A stretch of 64,000 nucleotides of DNA from Tanypteryx hageni (Eukaryota; Arthropoda; Insecta; Odonata; Petaluridae): contig CM054113.1 of assembly GCA_028673005.1 (NCBI GenBank), forward strand, positions 209,551,504 through 209,615,503, read 5' to 3'. A program made the position numbers and the translations under genes. A model generated the notes under the pieces. That model was not told the origin of the DNA. It saw only the letters and a list, made by a program, of their open reading frames with translations, and did no database searches. This document shows, piece after piece, positions 23,201 through 35,400 of the stretch (its first letter is position 1; each line of letters opens with the position of its first letter).

Positions 23201-25400
23201 CAGAGAGGTTTAGTGGTTTCGAGTGCCAAGAATTTTGAGGCGAACCTCCTTGTCGGGCAATTCGAATTTCCTATCGAATTTTTGTTGCCCTATCTTTGTC
23301 GAGAGGAACATTAAAGAAAATCGGAAATCGTTGAGACAAGGCAGGATTCGCGCAAATCGTATCAACCCTTCCTTCCGAAACGGGCGTGGATCGGTGAGTC
23401 CGCACGCACACACGCACTCACGTACCCAGTTCTCCGGACGGCGGATGGTCGATTCGCTTCCCTCGCCCACAAGAGGACTTCCGAGTGGATCCGTGTCAGG
23501 TCATCCGGAGTGGAAGAGCACGGCCGTCAACTCTCCGGAAATGAGTGCGTGGAATATCGGCGCGTTTACCTCCTAAACCGCTCTCCTATATCTCGCCCAC
23601 CTGCGTTTCCTCCTCTCTCTCTCATCGCTTCAAACTTCCCTCAGGCAACCCCCCTCTCTTCCTCCACGAGAGCAGAGCGAAACTGCGCGCCCCTCTCGGT
23701 ATCCGAACCCCGCCCCGCCCTACCATGAATACAAGTTTGGAGAGGGGCGGCGGTCGGCGTGGTGGCAGACGCTAAGATCAATGAGGACGGAGGGGGAGGG
23801 GTGGAAAAATGGTAGGCGCGGGGCGGGCAGGGGAGAAGGGGCGGGACGGCCCAGATGGAGTGGGGGAAGAGGGAGCGTGGTCGGATTTTCCCTTCCAGCG
23901 GAGGCACAGTCGTCCGCCTGACGCTGTGTGTCGCACGCCAACGTTACCGCATCTAGGGGACCGAACCACAGTGAATTCCGTGACCTCATCCTCCCTCTCT
24001 GTCACGCAGTATCTTATCTTTATCCCTTCTCGTGGGGCGTGTGTGCCGTCGCAAGTGCGCAAGTGTCGCCCTATTTTCTTGAAATAATAAGGGGGGCGAG
24101 GAGAGGGGGGTGGGGATGGGGAAGTGCGTCCCGGAGGGCCGATCGGCCCTCGCCGCCGCGGCGTTAGGGTCCTGACCGTCGCGCCTAAACGTGTTCTTCT
24201 GCGGGGGAGGTGCGTATTATAAAGCTCCGGCCATACACACCCCTCTTTTTATTATTTTTCCTTCCTCCCTCCTGTTTGACCTCTCCACCCCTATCCCTCC
24301 CCTGCGTTCCATTAAAAAAATGAAAACAACCTCCCATTCCCTCGAAAGAGGGATCATCGATTGCAGAAAAAAATAATTAAGTCCCTCGCTTTTGTCTTTG
24401 CATCATCCGTCCTCCAACCTTCCCCTCTCGCGTTGTTTTCTTCCCCTTCGACTCTCTCCACTCTCCTCCAACTCCCTCCATCCTCCTCCAACTCCCTCCA
24501 TCCTCCTCCAACTCCCTCCTCCAACTCCCTCCTCCAACTCCCTCCTCCAACTCCCTCCTCCAACTCCCTCCTCCAACTCCCTCCTCCAACTCCCTCCTCC
24601 AACTCCCTCCTCCAACTCCCTCTTCCAACTCCCTCTTCCAACTCCCTCCACCAACACCCTCCTCCCACGGCCTACATCCGATACGTCCATTTACCCGTCG
24701 AACGTCGTCGGACTTGTCCCACGCTTGTTTCTTCTCTCCCCGGCGAGATCCCTCCGCCAACCGACCCGATTCGTCCCAGTCTGCCGCGGTCGTCCGCCAC
24801 GAAACGAAACGACCGTCGCCCGCGAAGGAAATAATCGTTTTCGCGTCGAAAAAATATCACTCTTTCTTCGTCCCCGTTGGATCGAGCGAATCACATTCGA
24901 GGTGTTCAAAGCGGTCGACACTAGAAGATAAAGCGAAAGAGAACGTGTAGTGTGTGTGTTGTGGAGAGGAAGAGAAAATATATTCGTTAATGAAATAACG
25001 GACGTAAAGATGGAGGCAGGTAGGGGTACAAAAAAATATATGTTATATAATGTTGTGCTGCCAAGTAAAGCTTCGAAGCGGAATGAGTTTGATTATATTT
25101 TTGTTTTGGTTTTGCGTTTCATTTTATCGAATGCTTAACGCGGGCGGGCTCTGGTGACCGCGTGCGTGGCACGCGTGTGCCGGCTTACGTGTGTGTGTGT
25201 GTGTGTTTACGTCCCGTTGCCGTGGTCGCTTTGGTTGACGTCGCTTTTGCCTCTCTTGCCGCCTCCGCGTCTTTTCGTGTGATCATCTCAAGCGTTCGCG
25301 TTGGGCAACCGACGCGCTTGTGGCACGGCAAAATAAAAACCGTCGAGATGTTGGTAAACTCTTTCCAGTTCCATCGGATGAAAATTCGAGAATCCTGTCT
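23200..25400. promoter_or_regulatory. CpG-rich block, possible promoter region
   Basis: This is one of two clearly GC- and CpG-rich stretches in the window, with GGGGCGGG-type boxes (for example near 23820-23850) and blocks such as GCCCTCGCCGCCGCGGCG near 24147. Overlapping open frames on both strands arise from composition. It resembles the promoter and 5' region of a broadly expressed gene, but no start codon with coding character or well-formed first exon could be supported. Confidence 0.3.
24455..24665. repeat. 12-bp minisatellite CTCCAACTCCCT
   Basis: About 16 head-to-tail units of CTCCAACTCCCT and close variants (CTTCCAACTCCC, ATCCTCCAACTC) run through this segment. Because the unit is a multiple of three, all frames stay open, giving artefactual proteins rich in Pro/Ser on + and Gly/Glu/Arg on -. 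It lies inside the CpG-rich block. Confidence 0.9.
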
Positions 25401-25425
25401 TTATATATATATATATATATATCTA
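25400..25425. repeat. (AT)n microsatellite
   Basis: A short run of alternating TA follows CTGTCTTTATAT. No other function is apparent. Confidence 0.85.
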
Positions 25426-25682
25426 TCCTACACCCTTTTTTTACCCCTGTCCTCTTCTCCCGTTTACCTTTTTTCGAATTGCAATCCCGATCGTCGCTTG
25501 TCTTCGTCTCGGCTCTCCGTTTCGCGGTTTCACCCTCTCTTGGGAAGAGGGCGGAGTGGAGAAGGAGAAAGAGGAGAGGGGTGGAGTTGTACGCACACGC
25601 ACACACGTGCGCAGGTTTCGCGTAAGGGCGTGCAAAAAAAAAGCTGTCCCAGCTGCCCCGAGACACTTGACTCTCTCTCTCG

Positions 25683-26274
25683 CCTACCACTCCCTCATTT
25701 TTTCCCTCCCTTAACCTCTCCCTCCTATCATTTTCTCCTCCCTTAACCTCTCCCTCCTATCATTTTCCTCCCCTCCTCTCTTCCTCCCTCTCCTTTCTCC
25801 CCCTCTCTATCCTATCTCCCTCCCACGCTCTTCTCTCTCTCTCTCTCTCTTCTCCTCTTCTCTCTCTCTCTCTCTCCCTCTCTCTTCTCTCTCTCCTCTC
25901 ATCTCTCTCTCTCTCTCTTCTCTCTCTCCCTCCCTCTCTCTTCTCTCTCGTCTCTCTCTCCCTCCCTCTCTCTTCTCTCTCTCTCCCTCTCTCTTCTCTC
26001 TCTCTCCCTCTCTCTTCTCTCTCTTCTCTCTCTCTCCCTCCCTCTCTCTTCTCTCTCTCCCGCCCTCTCTCTTCTCTCTCTCCCTCCCTCTCTCTTCTCT
26101 CTCTCTCTCTCTCCCTCCCTCCCTCCCTCTCTCTTCTCTCTCTCTCTCTCTCTCCCTCCCTCTCTCTTCTCTCTCTCTCTCCCTCCCTCTCTCTTCTCTC
26201 TCTCTCTCTCCCTCCCTCTCTCTTCTCTCTCTCTCCCTCCCTCCCTCTCTCTCTCCCTCCCTCCCTCTCTCTTC

Positions 26275-26318
<44 letters not shown>

Positions 26319-26635
26319 CCTCTCTCTTCTCTCTCTCTCCCTCCCTCTCTCTTCTCTCTCTCTCCCTCCCTCCCTCTCTCTTCTCTCTCTCTCCCTCCCT
26401 CTCTCTTCTCTCTCTCCCCCCTCCCTCTCTTCTCTCTCTCTCCCTCCCTCTCTCTTCTCTCTCTCTCTCTCTCCCTCTCCCTCCCTCCCTCCCTCCCTCT
26501 CTCTTCTCTCTCTCTCCCTCCCTCTCTCTTCTCTCTCTCCCTCCCTCCCTCTTCTCTCTCTCCCTCCCTCCCTCTTCTCTCTCTCCCTCCCCCTTCTCTC
26601 CCTCCCCCTTCTCTCCCCCCCTTCCTCTCTTCCTC
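25683..26635. repeat. Nearly pure CT tract of about 950 bp
   Basis: The + strand is almost exclusively pyrimidine: (CT)n interspersed with CCCTCCCTCTCTCTTCT units, often spaced 25-40 bases. The complementary purine strand yields a 307-residue Arg/Glu/Gly frame that is not a gene. Such homopurine-homopyrimidine mirror sequence is a strong candidate for triplex DNA and for assembly error in copy number. Confidence 0.9.
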
Positions 26636-27157
26636 CGCCTCCGCGTTATAATCTCTTCTTTGTCTCTTGTGTCTTCCCCTCATCTGCCGTCATCTTCAAC
26701 TTGTTAACTCCTTCCTCCACATCGCGATGTGTCGGTTTTCGGGTCACATTTTTTCCGATGACAAATGCTCCCGAGCGATTTTCGGATCAATGAACTCGTT
26801 CCTGGATCGCGTTCCTTTCTCCTTTTACCTTGAAGGTAACGAGAATTATAAGGGTAAGGATACAATATGCCCCGCCGATTCGCGTGGGAGATTTAATTCC
26901 CGTTTTTATGTCGAATGGCCGCGCTAATTATATACGCCTTGTCGTGTTTTTCGACAATTAAATTTTATGGAGTGGTCTTCGACGCCTAAAAAGTTCTGTA
27001 GACGTATTTTAAGTTAAAAAATGTTACCATTGAAAATAATTGAAACTATATCGAGTAACATAAGTGTTATGATCCCAATATAGTATTACATAGCTTGTGG
27101 TTAGTGAATTGCAGCCTTGTTTGTCCTTTTTTTCAGCGTGGCATTAATTTCTAGATA

Positions 27158-27529
27158 CGAGAGTGGATAAATAAGTAACCAAAATTTAGCTCGGATTAAT
27201 ATCTTGATTTTTTAAAAAACTAACATAGTACATAGTGACATGGGTAAATTATTTTCAACGCAGCCACCGACTTTATTCAGGCAATTGTCTCAGCGCAATG
27301 GAAGATTGCCCATGCTTTTGTAAGAGAAGGCCGTGACCTGCTATGTATACAAAGCCTGTTACGGTTGCAATAACGTCATCGCCGCAATTGAAACGTTTCC
27401 TACCTAAATGATTTTTGAGAGTTCGAAGAGAATATCCCGAGCAGACGCTTTTCCACAATTCGTTGTTTCGGCTTGCAAATAATTTGAAATGGCAGGGACG
27501 AATTCTGGTTACTTATCGATCCCTCCTCT
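27158..27529 (-). mobile_element. Internally deleted mariner-like element (372 bp)
   Basis: Inverted ends are CGAGAGTGGATAAATAAG on the left and, reverse-complemented on the right, AGAGGAGGGATCGATAAG. Both continue into TAACC and are flanked by TA dinucleotides (27156-27157 and 27530-27531), the expected target duplication. On the minus strand the interior keeps a C-terminal transposase scrap at 27273-27458 with LKNHLGRKRFNCGDDVIATV, matching the L-x-x-HLGGxRF block of mariner transposases. The N-terminus and catalytic core are gone, so it could move only in trans. Confidence 0.75.
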
Positions 27530-28044
27530 TATAAGGTCATCAAATAGGCTTCCCATTTATTATTCATGTTTACGAAAAGTATGCGTGAATATACCGTGAT
27601 AATTATGAGGAACGTATTTGTTAAGGGTCCATTGGATTATGTTCCGAGTATAGCTGCAGGAAATATTTGGTTTTCAAGCCTAGTATTTAACAAAAACTTC
27701 GTTATTTTTTATAAATGTCGATTATATTTACCTGATAGGTTGAGGTCAGGTTTAATGCATTTTAAAATACAACATTAGACAGCGTATGTTTATATACACC
27801 TGTTTGTAGGTGTAACATTTGAAATTAATTCTTGGAAAATCCTAAACGGGAAGGAAATTGCTCCAGATGACCTCTTACACCCGATTGATCGGAAAAGAAT
27901 ATCTTCTTCCCTGTTCAACTATATTTACCAAGTTACTTTCTTCGAGTGTGACAAAAACTTGATCTGCGCACCGCAGGTTCGAGCTCCATGTCTTAAAATT
28001 ATTTCGTTCAATGGACGACCGCGACGGGAATATGAAACTCTCAT

Positions 28045-28370
28045 CCCCCTTCAACACCATCTCCCCCTCAACCCCCTACCCCTCAACCCCTCCCCAACCC
28101 CCCTCCATACCCTCTCCCCTCTCAACCCCCTCAAACCCCTCCTCCCATTAAACCCCTCTCCCCCTCCCTATCTCAACCCCCTCTACACCCTCCCCATCTC
28201 AACCCCCGCCCCCGACTTAATCCCCCCCCCGCCTTAAACCCCTCCCCCCGCCTTAACCCCCCCCCCCGCCTTAAACCCCCCCCCCGCCTTAACCCCCCCC
28301 CCCCCGCCTTAACCCCCCCCCCGCCTTAACCCCCCCCCCGCCTTAACCACCCCCCCCCCAACCCCCTCTC
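28045..28370. repeat. C-rich minisatellite, CCGCCTTAACCCCCCC units
   Basis: First come irregular CCCCTCAACCC and CCCTCTCAACC blocks, then about seven units of C-run plus CGCCTTAA (28220-28350). The minus strand is therefore G-run rich and a candidate for G-quadruplex. The unit is not the insect telomere repeat (CCTAA), so I do not read it as an interstitial telomere. Confidence 0.85.
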
Positions 28371-28928
28371 TCCCCAAAATAACGACCGTCCCATTATCGA
28401 GTCGACTAGAGGCAGCCTCGAACCCCTCCCAACCCTCAACCTACGCACACTGCCATCTTTGAACTACGCATTTTTCCACCTCGGGTTCTTTGCTCATTCT
28501 TTGACAGCTATTACGTCAACGTCGCTCGACGCATATTTTTGCACGGATTTCGTTTGCACATATCTATTCGAATTCCCATGAAAGCTGTTTTTTTAATGGC
28601 GCTTAAAATAGATGCAATCAAATTATCTTAAGGGGTATTTTTTTCAGCATTTTGTTGTCACTGACGGTGTCTTTCAGCGCGCGACGTAAACATAATTACC
28701 TCAAATTGACGCCTGTTTATTTCCCTACTGCGTAAAAATGTAGGTGCAAGGAAATAAATTGGAAGTTTGTCTTTTAGTGGGGCGATGTTCTCATATATCA
28801 CGTGAATGTCGGTCGCAAGTGCCTTGGGAAATGTTATTTATATATTGATAGTAAAAATAACGATAAAATAAAAGCAGTTCGCGACGTCTGCCCAAGCTAT
28901 TAAGGGCCTGTTGAAGCGTAAAACACGT

Positions 28929-29428
28929 NNNNNNNNNNNNNNNNNNNNNNNNNNNNNNNNNNNNNNNNNNNNNNNNNNNNNNNNNNNNNNNNNNNNNNNN
29001 NNNNNNNNNNNNNNNNNNNNNNNNNNNNNNNNNNNNNNNNNNNNNNNNNNNNNNNNNNNNNNNNNNNNNNNNNNNNNNNNNNNNNNNNNNNNNNNNNNNN
29101 NNNNNNNNNNNNNNNNNNNNNNNNNNNNNNNNNNNNNNNNNNNNNNNNNNNNNNNNNNNNNNNNNNNNNNNNNNNNNNNNNNNNNNNNNNNNNNNNNNNN
29201 NNNNNNNNNNNNNNNNNNNNNNNNNNNNNNNNNNNNNNNNNNNNNNNNNNNNNNNNNNNNNNNNNNNNNNNNNNNNNNNNNNNNNNNNNNNNNNNNNNNN
29301 NNNNNNNNNNNNNNNNNNNNNNNNNNNNNNNNNNNNNNNNNNNNNNNNNNNNNNNNNNNNNNNNNNNNNNNNNNNNNNNNNNNNNNNNNNNNNNNNNNNN
29401 NNNNNNNNNNNNNNNNNNNNNNNNNNNN
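28929..29428. other. Assembly gap, 500 N
   Basis: Exactly 500 unknown bases. The round length suggests a fixed-size scaffold gap, so the true distance is unknown. The sequence to the right resumes with CTAGTAGGGCC. Confidence 0.99.
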
Positions 29429-32400
29429 CTAGTAGGGCCAAGCGCCTACTTAAGGGCTAACAGTATAAATTCGGGGAAATCCTTACTTTTATCTAATGAC
29501 TATGCAGGCTCATCAAATACTATTAACTTTGACATACATGCATTCAGACTATTTTTTATGTATAAGATAATACATTTAATGGAAATTACAAATATAAACT
29601 TTATATTTCGTCGGTAATTTTGGGCAACGAGTCTTGTGAAAATAAAACAAAAATGTAAGCAAAATCTGCATTCAACCGTCACCATTTACTATCTCTAAAT
29701 AACTTTAAAAGTTCGATCTATAAATTGTGGTTATTCCTTCTAAATAGTGGTGATTTTGGTAGTTGGTCGTAATAAAATTTATTATCATTATTGCAATGGA
29801 CGGGCCCAAATACAACTTCATTGTATGAAAATTCGTGTAATTTCGCACTGGTGAAGAAAAATAATAGGCGTTTTTGGATCGTGCGAAATTTTTTAGCTCA
29901 TTTGAAAGGAATTTATACAGTTTTACGAAGAGAACGAATTTAATTCTTTTGGCTTCACGCATTCCTAAGTGTGGAGATCATATCTCATCGTACATCTATG
30001 GAAACATCAAACATTTCATAAGCTTTGCTATCGCCGGGTTCGTGCACTCATGTTATTTTAAGAGCAGAATGAAATGTCTTTATTCTTGTCAAAAACCATT
30101 AAATAAACGCTAGTAAACTCCATGTCGCTATTTAACTTTCATTTTTAAGTTTTATTCGGTTCTTTTTTTAATTCGAGTACATAAATATTACAAATTGCGG
30201 CGAAATTATTGTAAAAGTTAAAACTGATATTTTTCCCTCTTAAACATATCGCGGAACACCAGTTTAATTGCCTCGCTTTTATATTGTACCTCGGATAAAT
30301 AAATCATCAAAGCTTAAGATGTAGTACATATTTTTTGTATTGCATTTCATTTGAAAATCAGATATTTTGAAGACAAATTTTCACATTTAAGGCGGAAAGT
30401 TCTAGAAAATTTCGTATTCACAAAATTAATCCAGTTTCGGTAATCGGGGTATTATTATCACCAGGAAAGAGATAACCGACTGTATCATATTAACCTCTAA
30501 CCTATCTTTAGTGTCTTTAGAGATGGCTCGGTTTTTAAATCAACCGACAATTGTCATAGTAAACGAAGTGTACATGGTATTGAATTATTTCTTGCGACCA
30601 AATGCACGTTCCTTGCTAATTCTCTGGAGATGGAATTCTTTCTCAATTTTATTTCCAACCACGGATATATTAAATCTTCTTATTGTCATAAAATATTTTG
30701 AGCAACATAGAATTTCAAAATTAATATAATGTCACATTTTTTAAATATAAACAACCAAGAGGAGATATTGTTAAGTACCTCTGATAGTGAGAAGAAAATT
30801 TATGAAAGTTACTTAGCAAATCAAAAGCGCATGTATATAACTTTTTCAATTATCCATGAACTCTCAAGGCAATTGTAAGTACACGATCAATTGACGAATA
30901 CATAATCTATGTTGCAAACTTGAAGTTCATCACAAACTTAATAGTGTAAAAATACAAGTTTTTCTCGTCAAAATGTTATATTTACCATTAAATTTATCGA
31001 ATTCATTTTATGATAAATCATGTTTGTCATAGGTTAAATTTTCGTTTATTATGTAATAAGCTTGTTTAAATGAAGTCAGTTTAGGATATGTACCAAATGA
31101 CGTTGGTAGTTGCCATATGATTTCGTTTACTCGATCGTAATACTGCTATTGCTATATAATAATTGCCTGAAAAATTCGATTGATCCAAAACATGCTAAGG
31201 ATCTTTCATCCAACCTATCAGAAAGGTATTCCGAATCTTCATTTTTGAGATGCCTTGCCTTGAAGATCATTCGGCATCTGTGAAGACGGCGGTTGTTTTT
31301 AAATAAGAGGTAAACGTTTATCGAGGAATTATCCTTCACTTGGTCCGAGTTCCTATTTGTACGGGAACTAATGGCCTTCGTGTTTGACTTGGGCCAAACA
31401 TAACATTTATCTAACGTCTCTGTTTGGTAACGATTACCACTTCTGGCCACGGGATCGCTCTTCCTTAGTCCTTAACCAAATTTGTGTACTACCTCTTCGT
31501 ACATAAAGGAATCAACGTAGAATAATAGTCTTTTTCCTTTAATGCACCACGCGTTCGGGGTAATGTAACACTCGGGAGCTGTTTATTTCAAAAGGTGACA
31601 ATGGAAACCCACTTTTCCGAACAAACATCGTATGAGTGCATGTAATATAAACGAGGGAAATGGGTGTTTTCGTGTAGTTCTTCGTCGCGTTTTATTAATC
31701 ATGAACTCTCTGAATTGAGGCATGTACATTACTTTGTCGATCAGGCTGTTCTCTGAAATTGAACCGCAGAATTTAAAAACAATAGTGTTTTAAAGTGTTT
31801 CGTTACAAACACGATTCGATTGAGTCTTATCTGAGTAATGTAAAAAATAAACTCATTTTATAGTTCCACTCGTGGAGAGAAAAAACGCGGTTTCGTTGTT
31901 TTATTTATGGTGCAAATTTCGATATTTTTGTATTTGAAAAAACCTCTGTTTTTGTCGAACATGATTGTGTTATACTCATTTCAATGCTCACTATATTTCA
32001 TGTTAAATTTAGTGTATACATGCTATTTAATTGCAGTCTAGATATGACTTTTCGTTTTCTGTATACATGTATACAAACCCACGTTGCATCCTTTGCTTAT
32101 CTTTTAACGAAAAATTCATGGCCTCGGCGAAACAATAACATTTTTTCTTCCCTTCAAAGATGTTACGTAATCCTCACATTTGCATGTTTCATGGAGTGCT
32201 TGCTTCGTCGTTGGCGAGGGTAGGTTCTCTCTTTCTTCCCACCGCACCCTCTTTCTTTCCCCTCTCCCTCTCTCCTTCATCCTCTCTTCCTCTTAAGCCA
32301 CGTTCCTTTCAAAAATCCCTTCGGTTTCATCCCACCCTCTTGCGACCAATCGATCGCCTTTCCTGAAAGCACTCCACCTTTCCTATCATTTTCCTCATCC

Positions 32401-35400
32401 CGTCTCTCCTCTTCCCTCCATTTTTTGCATCACACCGCATTCACCCATTCACCTCTCACCCTCCCGCCTTTCACGTTTTTCACCATTCTTTGTCGCCCTC
32501 TTTTTTGATTCGCTGACGCCGTCCATCCTGTGGAGGGATTCGAGGAGGGCTACAGCAGGAAAGATGGGAGAATATCCGAGGTGCCTTTTCTGGCACCCGG
32601 TCTTGAGGTTTTTCTTCTCATTTCGTCGCGTAAAATTCTCCGAAGAAATAAAATCCCTTGCTCCTAAAGGTTAAATTTCTATTGCTGGAGTTTTCCCGAA
32701 TTTGTTACACAATGGGCCAAACAGCATTTCTAGATAATACGCCAAGTTTGAGAACTTCTAGTCCCGTCAGTGTAGTTAAAGATTGAAGTCATTGAAGTTG
32801 GTAGATTAGGTATTAAATCGCTCTTTGGTAGAATTTCCTTCCATAAAATTGAAGGTATTTCAATTTAATTAAACACGTTTTCATTTAAGAAAGTTTAGGC
32901 GGCAGTAGTATTATGCGTGATAATGTGAAATGAAGAGAACACGCTTAATAAATCTATTTTGTTGGTATATTGTATGATCTATGAAAATATTGTCAATGAA
33001 CTAAGTTACGTCGCATTGAAACTTATTTCGATTGAAAAATGTCTTTTATAGCTACCGTCGACCAGGCACTTTTATAGCTTCCATAGCGAAGACAGAAAAT
33101 ATCAGTCGATAACGCAGCAAAAGTTAAATTTTCACGTCTTTTCTTACCTATTTCGGTAGGTTATTTAGCAAGATGTTCGGAAAGATTTCTGAAAGGAAAT
33201 GTCATATTTTTATAGCCGTAGCCTCTGGCTTCGTCACATTCGCTGCTGGCTATTCGTCCTTTGTGAGATTGCTATTAAATAGAGTAGTGGCTGTAAGCGC
33301 TAGAGAGGATAAAGGCGAGTCTCCCTCGACCCTTCTTGCCTTTCTTCATTATATTTCCGCGTATACCTCATCACTTAGCTTAACGTGAATTTGACGCGTG
33401 GTCAAATATTTCTTTCTGAACATAATATTCCCATTTGGAAATAATCGGGTTGAAAAACACATTTGCTAGTAGGTACTTTAGAACGATTGTAGTTCTGTAA
33501 AAGTCAGATTGCGTCGTAGCCATGATGAGCTTAACCTTTCTATTGCTGTCATTTTCTACCCAAACAGTTTTTCAAATTATTTTAACATTTAAAAACTTTT
33601 AACTGATGAGGTTTTTGTAAGTATAAGTCCTATTCGTGGTTAAAAAGAAAAAAAGAAGTATTTACTTAATACTCCGTTTTAAAATACGCCACAAATTAAG
33701 TTACTATGGGGTAATTCACTGAGAAATGAAAGAAATTGGGGATCTTCCAAATAGGGGAGAAAGGGGCGGTTGAAAAAGTTTTTATCTTTGAAATGTTCAA
33801 ATTTATTTGGCGAATTAGATGAATCGGACCAGAAAAAGAAATCTCTGCATGTGCTATATCGTCTTTGTGCCAAAAAATGCAATTTTCTCAATAGAGCAAA
33901 GATTTGACATATTACAGATTCAACATCATATTAAATTCCTTTATCAAATCTAAGGTGTTTGTGCCGTCGAGGAAAACTTTCCCCCGCGACTAATTACCGT
34001 GAAGTACTTGGTTTGAAGTGAAAAGTGTTCAACACATGTAACAAAATAAAAAACACACTGGCAATAACTACGGCTTCTTTGAGTGATATCATTTAAAAGT
34101 CCAGAAAAATTAACTTTGCGTCCGTAAAGTCTTTTGCAGTTATCAGTTTCCTAAGAACAGTTTGCCGATGGTTTACATTTTTCTCTATATCACACTTAAA
34201 AATTTCAGCCTTTACACTCCCATTTTTCCAGAGTATGTAATTTCAGCGACACGATTTTTCTCTCTAGTATCTTCAACGGAGAGACTCTCCAATGGCTTAA
34301 TAACTGCTAAGGTCCACCCTTTCCTACGAGCGTGCACTCGCATGTTTTCATTTCCTCGCCCACTTCCTTATTTGCAGTTTCCCAGGTCACACTGGCTCTT
34401 ATGACCGCAAAGTGACCTTTCCTCCGCTCCATTTCCGCTACTGCATCTTTAATTCGCCGCATTTCGACACCTTCGTCCTTAAAACGACCTTGCATGTCTG
34501 AGAGCAGAATTTCCAATTTGTAACGAACGATTTTGCGGCTATGGCTTGCAATCTCGTTACGGCTATCAACCGGGAAAATAAACATGCACACGACCCCTCA
34601 GGGATGCGATCAAAGTATTAGTCTCGAGTGGGCGGCAAATCGATAGCTGGAATAATGCGATGCTTCCTTAATAACTTTCCCTCTTTTTAAAGTCGTTTGC
34701 ACTTCTCGGATTTGCTATTTTTAACCCCATCGCGAACTTTTTAAATTAAGCTTAGTGATTAATTGCGAAAACGGATTTAGGAAACGTGTATCATTCCGAT
34801 TTGTCTTTTCTTTATCGATATGCTTTTGTATAGGGAGGCTGTTTTTTTAGTTTTCTGAAATATCCGAAAATTTACTGACTTTATTTATATATGCGCATTT
34901 TGTTCGGGGCACGCGGGCGGTCTATTTCTCACCATGCACGTGACGGCATTTTTGTCATTCTTTGACTTTCTATTACACTGTACTCTTACTAATCAAATAC
35001 GGCTTAAGCGTGCGTTTTATCTTTAATTATATTATATTGTTTTAGATAAAGCGTACGAACAAGTACTCTCACGAACACATGGGATGGAGTTGTTACGACT
35101 TTTATAAGCTATTAACATATAAACGGGAGAGTGATGATGCTGGTTATATTCTCTATAGAAAAAGAAAAAAAACGAGAATTAGCTATAGAAAAAATTATAC
35201 AAAATTGCGCACTTTATTATACGTTAAAGCTTCCTTAGACTATTATCCTTCTTAATGTACACATGTAATGATTTAACCACTGTGAATGACTCCTTCTAGT
35301 AAACGAAAATTAGCCGTAATAAAGTCCAGCAGTGTCTTAAGCATTACAAGGAAAAATCAAGAAAACTTGCTTTTATGAATATATGAAATAGGATGAAACC

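Noticed and set aside
24354..24931. Several overlapping frames on both strands with Pro/Ser or Gly/Glu repeats
   Set aside because: They are translations of the 12-bp minisatellite, which keeps all frames open.
25760..26683. 307-residue Arg/Glu/Gly-rich frame on the minus strand
   Set aside because: It is the purine strand of the pyrimidine tract, open only because GA repeats contain no stops.
28220..28350. CCTTAACCCC units considered as interstitial telomere
   Set aside because: The insect telomere unit is CCTAA; here the C-run length varies and the unit is longer.
28791..29441. Frames of 216 and 173 residues spanning the N gap
   Set aside because: They consist of unknown bases and say nothing about coding.
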